64,000 nt of DNA from Cryobacterium sp. (GCA_019638975.1 JAHBST010000001.1:19619-83618); one strand, 5' to 3'; counted from the stretch's first letter, positions 1-9,971 are shown. Numbers and translations: made by a program. The notes: generated by a model not told the origin, from the sequence alone.

Positions 1-66
1 GCCCCCCATATTAGGGGTAGAAAGCGAACTCTGCCAGCAATCCTCGTTTTTCTCAGGCGTTGACGG

Positions 67-2349
<2,283 letters not shown>

Positions 2350-2384
2350 TTAAGCGCGGCGCCCGACATTTCCTGGAGCCGAAT

Positions 2385-2747
2385 TCACTCCCAGCAAAGG
2401 CAGAACGGGTGCCCCGAGGGGTCCGCGAACACTTCGAATCCACCCGAAGCATCGTGATCACGCGCGGGCTGGAGCATGGTCGCGCCGAGAGCGAGTGCTT
2501 CCTCGCGGGCTGTGCGGATGTCGTCGACGTACAAGTCGAGGTGAATCTGCTGAGGTTCGCCATCCGGCCAATCCGGTCGAACGTGATTCGGCGCGAGCTG
2601 GAAACCAAGCTCGGGCTTGCCTCCAACGCTCACGGTGTGCCAGTCGTCTTCGGCGTCGACGGTTCCGCCCAGCAGCCCCGCCCAGAACGCGCTCTCCGTG
2701 GCGAGATCGGCAGTATCGAATACGACGATTTGACGGGATATCTTCAT
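2385..2747 (-). CDS. VOC family (glyoxalase-like) protein
   Basis: A 120-residue single-module member of the vicinal oxygen chelate fold. Visible hallmarks are the early F-D-T-A-D and F-W-A-G-L-L segments, a central I-H-L-D-L strand, and a C-terminal F-A-D-P-S-G-H-P-F-C-L strand. This is the arrangement of the actinobacterial glyoxalase-like subgroup, in which substrates are mostly unknown. It sits between argS (52 nt upstream) and ligA (44 nt downstream) on the same strand and may be read through from argS. The ATG at 2747 is the natural start. The fold assignment is firm; the reaction cannot be named. Confidence 0.85.
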   Translation of the reverse strand: MKISRQIVVFDTADLATESAFWAGLLGGTVDAEDDWHTVSVGGKPELGFQLAPNHVRPDWPDGEPQQIHLDLYVDDIRTAREEALALGATMLQPARDHDASGGFEVFADPSGHPFCLCWE

Positions 2748-2799
2748 GCGGAGATTTTCGCATGTCGCACCGACATCCGGATCGGCAGAAGTGTTCGGA

Positions 2800-4458
2800 C
2801 TACATCCGCTCCGGCGCGGAGACCCCGATCAAGCCGAGGCCGTTGCGCAAAACCACGCCGGTTGCGTCGTTGAGCCACAAGCGAGTCCGGTGGACGTCGG
2901 TGACCGATTCGTCGCCGAGCGGCGTCACTCGGCAGTTGTCGTACCAGCGGTGGTATGCAGCCGCGAGCTCTTCGAGGTATCGCGCGACGCGATGAGGTTC
3001 GCGGAGCCGCGCGGCCTGAGCGACGATCCGCGGAAATTCGGCGAGCAGGCCGACGAGATTGTTTTCGGTCTCGTGCGTCAGCAGTTCGGGTTCGAACACG
3101 CTGCGATCAACGCCGGATTGGGCCGCGTTTCGCGCAACCTGGTGGGTGCGAGCGTGCGCGTATTGCACATAGAACACGGGGTTGTCGTTCGTGCGTTTCG
3201 TGAGCAATTCGGGGTCGAGAGTGAGCGGGGAGTCGGCGGGGTACCGCGCGAGGGAGTAGCGGAGCGCATCCGTCCCGAGCCATTCGCGCAAATCGTCGAG
3301 CTCGATGATGTTTCCCGCGCGCTTGGAAAGCCGGGCACCGTTGATGCTCACGAGTTGGCCGATGAGCACCTCGATGTCTCTCTCGGGATCATCCCCCGCG
3401 GCGCCCGCGAGCGCCTTCAAGCGATGGACATAACCGTGATGATCGGCACCAAGGAGATAAATCTTGTGCGCAAAGCCGCGATCCCCTTTATCGAGGTAGT
3501 ACGCCGCGTCGGATGCGAAGTAGGTGTACACGCCGTTGCTTCGCCGGATGACGCGGTCCTTGTCGTCCCCAAAATCGGTCGTGCGCACCCACACGGCTCC
3601 ATCCTGTTCGAACACGTGGCCTTGAGCGCGCAACCTCTCGATCGCACGTTCGACATGGCTCGACCCCGTCTCATCCGCCGCGTGCAGCGAACGCTCGCTG
3701 AACCACACATTGAATTTCACGTTGAATTTCGCCAGGGACTCGCGAATGTCCGAGAGCTGGAGCGCATATCCGGCCTCGCGCGCAAGGTCGCGTGCGGCAT
3801 CCGGCTCGAGCGACAGGATCTCCGGGTGCTGCACTTTTACGCGCGCCGCCAGGTCCGCCACGTACTTTCCGGGGTATCCATTCTCCGGGGTCGGCTCGCC
3901 CATGAGAGCGGCGTAGACGGACGCGCCGAAGTTGTCCATTTGGTTTCCGGCGTCGTTGATGTAGAACTCGCTTACCATGCGAGCGCCGGATGCCGTCAGC
4001 ACGCGCGCGATGGAATCGCCGAGCGCCGCCCAGCGCGTGTGACCGATGTGGAGTGGGCCGGTCGGGTTCGCCGATACGAATTCGAGGTTGATGGATTGTC
4101 CGGCGAGCGCATCATTTCGGCCGTACGCTTCGCCGCGCTCGACGATCGTTTGCGCGATAGCGCCCGCGGCCCCCGCATTCAATCGAATGTTGATGAAACC
4201 GGGGCCAGCGACTTCCACCCTCGACACTCCGTCGAGATCGCCGATCGGACCGGACAGCGCGCTGGCAAGTTCCCGCGGGGCGACAGATAGTGGCTTTGCG
4301 AGCTTCATGGCGATGTTGAGGGTCCAATCGCCATGATCGCGATTCTTGGGACGTTCGAGTGTGACCTCGTCGGACGTCACCGTGACGTCGCCACCCCGAC
4401 GGTCGAGTTCCGCCGTGACGATCTCAAACAGCGCGGCGGAGAGTTCGGCGGGAGTCAC
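2800..4458 (-). CDS. argS: Arginyl-tRNA synthetase
   Basis: Charges tRNA-Arg with arginine in the cytoplasm. The 552-residue protein carries an N-terminal tRNA-recognition domain, the class I HIGH motif (N-P-T-G-P-L-H-I-G-H) about 115 residues in, a relaxed KMSKS-type loop (A-R-L-S-K-R-A-G) and a C-terminal DALR-type anticodon-binding helical domain ending in E-R-M. The start is GTG at 4458. It is transcribed away from the tRNA-Arg(CCG) gene that begins 105 nt beyond its start, so a synthetase and a cognate tRNA share one short intergenic region. The common actinobacterial neighbours lysA, hom and thrC do not follow; a VOC gene and ligA do. Confidence 0.97.
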   Translation of the reverse strand: MTPAELSAALFEIVTAELDRRGGDVTVTSDEVTLERPKNRDHGDWTLNIAMKLAKPLSVAPRELASALSGPIGDLDGVSRVEVAGPGFINIRLNAGAAGAIAQTIVERGEAYGRNDALAGQSINLEFVSANPTGPLHIGHTRWAALGDSIARVLTASGARMVSEFYINDAGNQMDNFGASVYAALMGEPTPENGYPGKYVADLAARVKVQHPEILSLEPDAARDLAREAGYALQLSDIRESLAKFNVKFNVWFSERSLHAADETGSSHVERAIERLRAQGHVFEQDGAVWVRTTDFGDDKDRVIRRSNGVYTYFASDAAYYLDKGDRGFAHKIYLLGADHHGYVHRLKALAGAAGDDPERDIEVLIGQLVSINGARLSKRAGNIIELDDLREWLGTDALRYSLARYPADSPLTLDPELLTKRTNDNPVFYVQYAHARTHQVARNAAQSGVDRSVFEPELLTHETENNLVGLLAEFPRIVAQAARLREPHRVARYLEELAAAYHRWYDNCRVTPLGDESVTDVHRTRLWLNDATGVVLRNGLGLIGVSAPERM

Positions 4459-4563
4459 GAGAACCGATTCTATCCGGGGGACGCGAGCGCGGTTCGTCGG
4501 CGCTGCGGGGAGGATGCACGATTAAGCGAGCGTGCCGGCTGGTAACCTTGTCACGCACTCCTG

Positions 4564-4636
4564 GCCCCCATAGCTCAGGGGATAGAGCGTCTGCCTCCGG
4601 AGCAGAAGGCCGCAGGTTCAAATCCTGCTGGGGGCA
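4564..4636 (+). tRNA. tRNA-Arg (anticodon CCG)
   Basis: A 73-nt cloverleaf. The 5' acceptor strand GCCCCCA pairs with the 3' strand TGGGGGC, followed by discriminator A at 4636. The D arm (AGCTCAGGGGATAGAGC), the anticodon arm CTGC-CTCCGGA-GCAG and the T arm GCAGG-TTCAAAT-CCTGC are all complete. The loop centre CCG reads CGG arginine codons. CCA is not encoded. No second copy of the 3' end was found downstream that would mark an integration site. Confidence 0.97.
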
Positions 4637-4682
4637 CTTTTGTCACAGGGCACGCTCGTTCGGCGTGTTGCCACGCGCTCTC

Positions 4683-5261
4683 TCAACGGCGCACGCGATA
4701 GCGCAAGTGAAGCACCCGGTTGCCCTGAACCACATCAGGGTCCTCCAACAAGTGCTCTGCGTGGACCGACCCGAAGTAACGTTTGCCGGACCCGAACACG
4801 ACGGGCGCGACATCCATGCGCACCTCATCGATCAGACCCGCCGCAAACGCTTGACCACCGACGTCGCCGGCCGCGAACTCGACGATGCGGTCCCCCGCGA
4901 GCTCTTGGGCTCTGGCCACGGCCGCTTCGACTCCGTCGACGAAATGAAACGGCGCGTTCGGATCCCAGCCCACGGGCTTCGGCCGATGTGTCACCACGAC
5001 GACGTGTTCGATCCCGCTCGGCGGCATCCCGTCCCAGCCGTTCGTGATGTCGAACACGTGGCGGCCCGCGATCGTCACGCCGATCTGGTCCCAATAGGGC
5101 CGGATGTGGTCGTAGGAGGTCTGGGACACCTTCAGGACGCCGCTGTCATCCAAGGGCACGTCCCCGCTGACCAACCACTCGAACAGCGGACCCGGATCGT
5201 CATTATCCGATGCAATGTAACCATCCACTGAGACCGACGCATTAATGACTACTTTCCCCAT
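4683..5261 (-). CDS. Dihydrofolate reductase/RibD C-terminal family protein
   Basis: A 192-residue protein of the RibD C-terminal/DHFR-like fold. It opens with V-V-I-N-A-S-V-S-V-D-G-Y-I-A, the family's first strand and NADPH-loop signature, has a central G-R-H-V-F-D segment, and ends with the typical I-D-E-V-R-M-D-V-A-P-V-V-F-G-S-G strand and turn. Such stand-alone proteins are common in soil actinobacteria; most are probably NADPH-dependent reductases, but substrates are rarely known and this is unlikely to be the main folate enzyme. The ATG at 5261 has a strong AGGAGGA site. It faces the tRNA-Arg gene tail to tail. Confidence 0.85.
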   Translation of the reverse strand: MGKVVINASVSVDGYIASDNDDPGPLFEWLVSGDVPLDDSGVLKVSQTSYDHIRPYWDQIGVTIAGRHVFDITNGWDGMPPSGIEHVVVVTHRPKPVGWDPNAPFHFVDGVEAAVARAQELAGDRIVEFAAGDVGGQAFAAGLIDEVRMDVAPVVFGSGKRYFGSVHAEHLLEDPDVVQGNRVLHLRYRVRR

Positions 5262-5361
5262 TGGTTCCTCCTTTGTGAGCAGTCCACGTCTCGAGTGCCG
5301 TGAGGGGCCGCTCGAGTGAGAAATCGATCGGCCGGCAGCGGTCAGCCCCCGGGCCTGTACC

Positions 5362-6126
5362 GTGAACTTTCATGGTCTCACCGCGCCGTCGGATTTCACT
5401 ATGCCCCCGTATTATCGTGTCGTGATTGCCAGCCAAATCCATGCGGTGGTACTTGAATCCTCTGATCCCCGGCGCGCCGCCGAGTTCTGGGGCGCGCTGC
5501 TGAATCGCCCACCGATCCGGGAAAACCCCGGGGTTTCGCTTGCGGGCACACCGCGTCAGGTGGGACTCCGATTTGTCTCTGAGGATTCTGGCGGCGGGCG
5601 CGACCTCCTTCACCTTCACCTCATTACTGACGGAACCCGCAACCAGGACGACATCGTCGCAACGTGCATTGAGCTGGGCGCTTCGCACATCGACGTCGGC
5701 CAAAAACCGGAAGAGCCCCATGTCGTTTTGGCGGACGCGGTGGGCGAAGCGTTTTGCGTGATCGAAGACTCGAACCGCTACCTTGCGGGGTGCGGTCCAC
5801 TCGCGGAAGTGACCTGCGTTGGCACGCGAACTGTTGGCATTTTTTGGAGTGAGGTACTTCAGTGGCCTCTCGTATGGGAGGAAGGCGAAGAGACCGCTAT
5901 ACAGTCTCCCTTTGGTGGCACGAAGCTCGCGTGGAGCGGGCATCCCGGGGCGGCTGAAGCCGACACTTGTCGCCAGTTTTTCGAACTCACGACGTCGCGG
6001 AGCCAGCTCGATCGTGAGACTTCGCGCCTGCTCGGCCTCGGGGCAATCTATCGCGGCACGGGCGAGAACGGCGAAGAAGTTTTCGGTGACCCGGACGGCA
6101 CCAAATTTGTTCTTCGCACGCGCTAA
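5362..6126 (+). CDS. Two-module VOC (glyoxalase-like) protein
   Basis: A 254-residue protein made of two consecutive VOC modules. The first opens I-H-A-V-V-L-E-S-S-D-P-R-R-A-A-E-F-W; the second closes E-V-F-G-D-P-D-G-T-K-F-V-L. The start is uncertain: a GTG at 5362 gives the full length, whereas an ATG at 5401 would begin just before the first beta strand, and neither has a convincing ribosome site. It is divergent from the DHFR-like gene. Base composition looks lower in GC than the neighbouring core genes by eye, in keeping with an accessory region. Substrate unknown. Confidence 0.8.
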   Translation: MNFHGLTAPSDFTMPPYYRVVIASQIHAVVLESSDPRRAAEFWGALLNRPPIRENPGVSLAGTPRQVGLRFVSEDSGGGRDLLHLHLITDGTRNQDDIVATCIELGASHIDVGQKPEEPHVVLADAVGEAFCVIEDSNRYLAGCGPLAEVTCVGTRTVGIFWSEVLQWPLVWEEGEETAIQSPFGGTKLAWSGHPGAAEADTCRQFFELTTSRSQLDRETSRLLGLGAIYRGTGENGEEVFGDPDGTKFVLRTR

Positions 6127-6169
6127 GCCGGATCCCGGCCGCCCGACGTGGGAGCTCGGCGGATTTTCC

Positions 6170-6270
6170 ATCCAGCCCACTGGACCGCATCAATGACGCA
6201 AAACCGAATTCCCTCGGAGTCCTGCAAGATTACATAACGAGCATCATTCACCGTAAAACTCAGCAGGCAA
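6170..6270 (-). pseudogene. Relic of a VOC-domain C-terminus
   Basis: Read on the minus strand, this stretch contains Y-V-I-L-Q-D-S-E-G-I-R-F-C-V-I-D-A, which matches the closing strand of small VOC proteins (consensus like L-x-D-P-E-G-N-x-F-C-V). The residues before and after do not continue the fold and no full VOC module exists here. I read it as the decayed tail of a deleted VOC gene between two live genes. It could be chance, but the match of about 15 residues is long for that. Confidence 0.5.
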
Positions 6271-6288
6271 CTCCGCATCCGGATTCGT

Positions 6289-6618
6289 CTACGCCGAGGG
6301 CCGGTCGAGTTCGTCAAGAAGCTCAACCGCGGCACGAGTGTAGTCAGTGATCCAGCGATCGAAAATTCGTTTGATCGGAAGCGGTGCGAGTGCCAATTGG
6401 CGTTCCCTGCCTACTCTTCGGCCGGTCACCAATTCGGCATGCTCGAGAACCCTCAAGTGCTGAAGCACCGTCGTACGGTCCACTTCGGTGAACATAGTGC
6501 ACAGGGCCCCCGTCGATAGAGGTTCTTGTTTCAGCGCGTCAAGCATGCGCCGGCGCAGGGGTGATGCGAGCGCCTTGAACACCAGATCGTCTGGGTTCTT
6601 GACAGCCGGTTCACTCAT
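6289..6618 (-). CDS. ArsR-family winged-helix regulator
   Basis: A 109-residue winged-helix protein of the ArsR type (L-A-S-P-L-R-R-R-M-L-D-A-L then T-T-V-L-Q-H-L-R-V-L-E-H-A-E-L-V). No metal-binding cysteines are visible, so it belongs to the non-metal group usually paired with SRPBCC genes. The frame is open further upstream to 6681, but that would run into the divergent SRPBCC gene; the ATG at 6618 gives the normal length and lies on a palindrome shared with the opposite start codon. It probably represses itself and the divergent gene. Confidence 0.88.
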   Translation of the reverse strand: MSEPAVKNPDDLVFKALASPLRRRMLDALKQEPLSTGALCTMFTEVDRTTVLQHLRVLEHAELVTGRRVGRERQLALAPLPIKRIFDRWITDYTRAAVELLDELDRPSA

Positions 6619-6637
6619 GTTATAAAAATACAACATG
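6599..6637 (+). promoter_or_regulatory. Divergent leaderless promoter with CATGTT-N10-AACATG operator
   Basis: On the plus strand TTGACA (6599-6604), a 16-nt spacer and TATAAA (6621-6626) form a near-consensus sigma-70 promoter. The -10 box ends 8 nt before the ATG at 6635, so the transcript should begin at or next to the start codon. On the minus strand TATTTT (6630-6625) lies 6 nt before the ATG at 6618. A perfect inverted repeat (CATGTT 6616-6621, AACATG 6632-6637) covers both starts. It is the natural binding site for the ArsR protein encoded on the minus strand. Confidence 0.7.
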
Positions 6638-7099
6638 ACTAAGGAATTGGACTCTCTCTCCTTCACCGTGTCGGGCCACATCGCCCGACCGCCCGCCGAT
6701 GTCTACGAGGCCGTCGCAGATCCGGCGCAGCTCTCGCAATATTTCACGACCGGCGGAGCCAGGGGTCGCCTGGAGGTTGGGGCTGATGTTTCGTGGGACT
6801 TCGCTGACTTTCCCGGCCGATTCCCGGTCACCGTCGTGGAGGCAGATCCGCCGCGCAAGCTTGTGATTCGGTGGCAGGGAATTGCCTCCGTGGAGGCCGA
6901 GACCTCCACCACATTCGAGTTCGAGCCCGTCGACCACGGGACCCGCACACTCGTCACAATTACCGAGTCGTCGTGGCTCGTCACCCCGGATGGCGCAAAG
7001 CAAGCGTTTGGCAATTGCTTCGGTTGGACCGGCATGCTCGCCGCTATGAAGGCGTGGATTGAGCACGGCATCAACCTGCGCGAAGGGTTCTACGTCTGA
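6635..7099 (+). CDS. SRPBCC domain protein (AHSA1/START-like)
   Basis: A 154-residue protein of the SRPBCC/AHSA1 fold: an N-terminal strand S-G-H-I-A-R-P-P-A-D-V-Y-E-A-V-A-D-P, a central W-D-F-A-D-F-P-G-R-F-P-V-T-V-V-E segment and a long C-terminal helix (G-W-T-G-M-L-A-A-M-K-A-W-I-E-H-G). These proteins form a hydrophobic cavity for small ligands, and in actinobacteria they are often encoded with an ArsR repressor. Here the repressor is divergent, with 16 nt between the two start codons. Ligand unknown. Confidence 0.87.
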   Translation: MTKELDSLSFTVSGHIARPPADVYEAVADPAQLSQYFTTGGARGRLEVGADVSWDFADFPGRFPVTVVEADPPRKLVIRWQGIASVEAETSTTFEFEPVDHGTRTLVTITESSWLVTPDGAKQAFGNCFGWTGMLAAMKAWIEHGINLREGFYV

Positions 7100-7165
7100 C
7101 GGATTCGCGCGACAGCCGGATGCCGCGAAGCTACGGCGGGGGCGGCTAATGTGCGGTCGAGGTGT

Positions 7166-7456
7166 ATGTCGATGGGAATGGTCACGATCGACGTCGCGGA
7201 GACGAACGACGGTTGGTTCGTTGTTCTCAAGGGTGGAGGCTTGCCGGTCATGCTTGCGTTCCAGAAAGTGGATGACCCCACTCCCGGAAAGAACAAGATT
7301 CATCTCGATCTGAACGCTCCCGACCTCGACGTCGAGGTCGATCGCTTGCTCGCCGCGGGCGCAACGCTCATCGGGCGGCGCGGGGACGAGAGCTTCCGAT
7401 GGGTTACACTCGCCGATCCTCAAGGAAACCAGTTCGACGTGGCTCAATACGGTTGA
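7166..7456 (+). CDS. VOC-family protein lacking its N-terminal strand (probably truncated)
   Basis: About 96 residues that match only the later part of a small VOC protein: L-P-V-M-L-A-F-Q-K-V, then G-K-N-K-I-H-L-D-L and the closing L-A-D-P-Q-G-N-Q-F-D-V. The usual first 25-30 residues (with a D-P-x-x-x-x-x-F-W motif) are missing, and none of the upstream frames supplies them. Possible starts are GTG 7151, ATG 7166 (weak GAGG upstream) and ATG 7175. It is probably a 5'-truncated gene, though a short functional form cannot be excluded. It overlaps the convergent hydrolase gene by 13 nt. Confidence 0.6.
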   Translation: MSMGMVTIDVAETNDGWFVVLKGGGLPVMLAFQKVDDPTPGKNKIHLDLNAPDLDVEVDRLLAAGATLIGRRGDESFRWVTLADPQGNQFDVAQYG

Positions 7457-8373
7457 GTCGGGCCAGAATCCGGTACGCCGCGCCGAGCGGGTTCGCTGGC
7501 TGACGTTCCAGAAAGCACTTCGCGCAGCTTTTGGGCGAACGCTTCCGGTTTGCCCGGATATCCCGAGTCCTCAGCCGCGAATCCTCCGTGGTGACTCGGA
7601 AACACGATCGCCTCATGCCCGAGCAGCGTCGCGGTAGCCACGGCACACCTCCCGGTAAGTACGCCGTCGGACTCCTCGCCAACGCCGAGCACGATACGGA
7701 CTGGCGATGCCTTGAGCCTCGCGACGTCGATCTGAAAGTCAGTGACGTCGCCAGAACTGCCCGAGAGAAGGGGGTCGTCACGCGATCCGTCATCCGCGGA
7801 GGGCAGCCCGAACATCGCCGGATCCGGTTCAGGCAAGGCGAAATACTCGTCCGTGAACTCGCCGCGCCACGACGTCATCGCAATGAACGCTGCCATGCCT
7901 GCCCCGAACCCGCGTGCGTTGTATGCGGCCGTGACCGCCGCCGATGCTCGCTCTGCCGCTTCGCGATCGGGCAACACTTCCAGGATCGGAGGCTCGTGCG
8001 CCACGAGGGTGACGAGATCCTCTGGATGAGCGGCAACGAGCGCGAGCGCCGTCACGGCTCCGCCGCTGCTCGCGAACATTTCGACCGGGCCTGCACCGAT
8101 TGCGGTAATGACGGCGTGCACGTCCTCGGCCTGGAGGGCGGGCGAGTTCGTCGTTTTGCCGTCGTGACGCACGCTCCGACTCGCTCCGCGCGGATCGTAG
8201 GTCACGACCACGCGATCAGGAAAGTACGAGGCAAGAGCCCGGAACCCGCTCGCGTCCATGGGCTGGCCGATCATCATGAGCGGTGGTTTCTCCGCCGAGT
8301 CGAGCTCGCCGACGACGTCATAGACGATGTCCGCGTCGCCGCTTTGTACTGTGTAAGTGTTCAACTCTGGCAC
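7444..8373 (-). CDS. Alpha/beta hydrolase
   Basis: A 309-residue alpha/beta hydrolase-fold enzyme. Visible are the V-V-T-Y-D-P-R-G strand and turn, a nucleophile elbow F-A-S-S-G-G-A-V (G-x-S-x-G-like, with A-S-S-G-G) and a C-terminal H-H-G-G-F segment that supplies the catalytic histidine. The sequence resembles non-haem peroxidase/esterase-like hydrolases of actinobacteria. The substrate is unknown. The start at 8373 is ATG. It is divergent from the ArsR gene at 8478, leaving about 100 nt that contain that gene's promoter. Confidence 0.85.
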   Translation of the reverse strand: MPELNTYTVQSGDADIVYDVVGELDSAEKPPLMMIGQPMDASGFRALASYFPDRVVVTYDPRGASRSVRHDGKTTNSPALQAEDVHAVITAIGAGPVEMFASSGGAVTALALVAAHPEDLVTLVAHEPPILEVLPDREAAERASAAVTAAYNARGFGAGMAAFIAMTSWRGEFTDEYFALPEPDPAMFGLPSADDGSRDDPLLSGSSGDVTDFQIDVARLKASPVRIVLGVGEESDGVLTGRCAVATATLLGHEAIVFPSHHGGFAAEDSGYPGKPEAFAQKLREVLSGTSASEPARRGVPDSGPTQPY

Positions 8374-8440
8374 CTCCGGTCGATATCGATGTTGGCCTCA
8401 AACTAGTCGCCGCAATTCGGAAAATCTGCGTGTTGCATGA

Positions 8441-8485
8441 TTGCGCCGCGGGCCCGTACAGAGTAGCGTACAACCAAATGGTTGT
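8441..8485 (+). promoter_or_regulatory. Leaderless promoter and palindromic operator on the arsR start codon
   Basis: ACAACCA (8470-8476) and TGGTTGT (8479-8485) are perfect arms around AA, and the gene's ATG (8478-8480) lies within this 16-nt palindrome. Upstream, TTGCGC (8441-8446), a 17-nt spacer and TAGCGT (8464-8469) make a plausible promoter. The -10 box ends 8 nt before the ATG, so the mRNA would be leaderless. Binding of the encoded ArsR protein here would block both transcription initiation and its own expression. Confidence 0.6.
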
Positions 8486-8831
8486 ATTAGGACTGTCCGA
8501 TTCGGACGTGAACCGCATCTTCCGAGCTCTCGCCGATGCGACTCGTCGCGACATCGTGCGCCGCACCCTCGTCGCCGATGTTTCAGTGTCGCAATTGGCC
8601 GACTCCTATGCGATGTCGTTCGCGGCGGTTCAGAAACATGTCGCCATTTTGGAAGAAGCGCTGCTCGTGACGAAAGAACCCCGAGGCCGCGAGCGAATGG
8701 TCAGGGCCAATCCCGATCGCATCCGACAGGCCCAAAACCTGCTCGATCGTTTCGAGGCACTGTGGCGTTCGCGCATCGACCGCCTCGACAGTCTGCTCGC
8801 CGAAGACGACCCCACGCGTCCAGGACCTTAG
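8478..8831 (+). CDS. ArsR-family winged-helix regulator
   Basis: A 117-residue ArsR-type repressor: I-F-R-A-L-A-D-A-T-R-R-D-I-V-R-R, the recognition helix M-S-F-A-A-V-Q-K-H-V-A-I-L-E and the wing E-P-R-G-R-E-R-M-V. It belongs to the group that controls SRPBCC genes, and its neighbour 29 nt downstream encodes a double SRPBCC protein. The frame is open upstream to 8283, but the ATG at 8478 starts exactly where homologues start and sits on a palindrome, so it was chosen. Confidence 0.9.
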   Translation: MVVLGLSDSDVNRIFRALADATRRDIVRRTLVADVSVSQLADSYAMSFAAVQKHVAILEEALLVTKEPRGRERMVRANPDRIRQAQNLLDRFEALWRSRIDRLDSLLAEDDPTRPGP

Positions 8832-8860
8832 CCACCACAAACCTCAACGAAAGGCGCATC

Positions 8861-9841
8861 ATGCCCCTCACCTCCGTCGAAAAGGATCTCGACCAGCTCA
8901 CGATTGCGATCGTCGCCGACTTCCCGGTTCCTCTGCGCCGGTTGTGGGATGCCTACCTCGACCCCCGTCAGCTGGAGCGGTTCTGGGGACCTCCCACCTA
9001 CCCCGCGAAATTCTTTCGCCACGACGCGGCTGTCGGCGGACGCAGCGTCTACGCGATGACCGGCCCGGAGGGAGACGTGCACTACGGATGCTGGGAATGG
9101 AAATCGATCGATCCGCTCCACTCGTTCGAGGTCCTCGACTGGTTCGCGGATGCCGCGGGCAATCCGAACACGGACTTGCCCGCGATGCACGCGGACTTCG
9201 TGTTCGATGAAACGAGCGCAGGAAGCAGGCTGACGACGACGTCGCGATTCGACTCTCTCGAGCAAATGCAGCAACTCCTCGACATGGGAGTGCTGGAAGG
9301 CACGCGCGAAGCGATGTCTCAAATCGACACGGTGCTCGCGGATCTGGCCTCGTTCGCCAGGGAACGCGGCACCGAAGCGAACATCCTCAGCGAAACCCAA
9401 GTGCGGGTCGCACGCTTGATCCGCGGCACGGTCGGCCAGGTCTGGCAGGCACACAACGATGCTGCGCTCATGAAGCGATGGCTTCTCGGGCCGGACGGTT
9501 GGTCGATGCCCGTGTGCGAGATTGCGACCAATGTCGGCGACAGCTACCGCTACGAGTGGCAGCGGGATGGCGGCGACGAGCGATTCGGCTTCACCGGCGA
9601 GCTGCTCGAATCAGTTGAGCCGTATCGCGCCGTCACGACCGAAGCGATGATCGGGATGAACTTCCCCGCCACGCTCAACGAATTGACCCTCACGGCCGTC
9701 GACGGCGGAACTTTGCTCTCGCTCGTCATCACCTACGCGAACGCCGAGCAGCGCGACGCCGTTCTTGCGACGGGTATGACGGATGGCATGGAGACGAGTT
9801 ACCAACGCCTCGAAGGGCTGCTGGCGACTGCCGCAGCATGA
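8861..9841 (+). CDS. Tandem two-domain SRPBCC (AHSA1-type) protein
   Basis: A 326-residue protein with two SRPBCC modules. The first (about 10-160) carries the AHSA1 signature L-W-D-A-Y-L-D-P-R-Q-L-E-R-F-W-G-P-P; the second (about 175-325) carries V-W-Q-A-H-N-D-A-A-L-M-K-R-W-L-L-G-P-D-G-W. Each module usually binds a small hydrophobic ligand; no catalytic role can be assigned. An AAAGG stretch lies upstream of the ATG at 8861. It forms an operon with the preceding ArsR gene and is presumably repressed by it. Confidence 0.87.
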   Translation: MPLTSVEKDLDQLTIAIVADFPVPLRRLWDAYLDPRQLERFWGPPTYPAKFFRHDAAVGGRSVYAMTGPEGDVHYGCWEWKSIDPLHSFEVLDWFADAAGNPNTDLPAMHADFVFDETSAGSRLTTTSRFDSLEQMQQLLDMGVLEGTREAMSQIDTVLADLASFARERGTEANILSETQVRVARLIRGTVGQVWQAHNDAALMKRWLLGPDGWSMPVCEIATNVGDSYRYEWQRDGGDERFGFTGELLESVEPYRAVTTEAMIGMNFPATLNELTLTAVDGGTLLSLVITYANAEQRDAVLATGMTDGMETSYQRLEGLLATAAA

Positions 9842-9971
9842 TTGCTTCAGGGCGAGCGATCACGATCGTCGACGGGTCCGTCGGCGTAGTCACGGAGGGC
9901 CGCCGGAAGCTCGTCAACCCCTGACGCGGCGACCAAAGGGCGGCAAAAAGCGGCGCCGCCTACGATTGAGT

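Noticed and set aside
2746-4290. Long open frame opposite argS
   Set aside because: It mirrors the codon periodicity of argS on the other strand, has no domain signature and lacks a ribosome site; high GC makes such antisense frames common.
4611-4636. tRNA-Arg 3' end as an attachment site
   Set aside because: No repeat of the tRNA 3' end could be found in the following 6 kb and no integrase is present.
7444-7456. 13-nt overlap of the truncated VOC gene and the hydrolase as a frameshift
   Set aside because: The two genes are convergent, and both stops are in frame with their own reading; a tail-to-tail overlap explains it.
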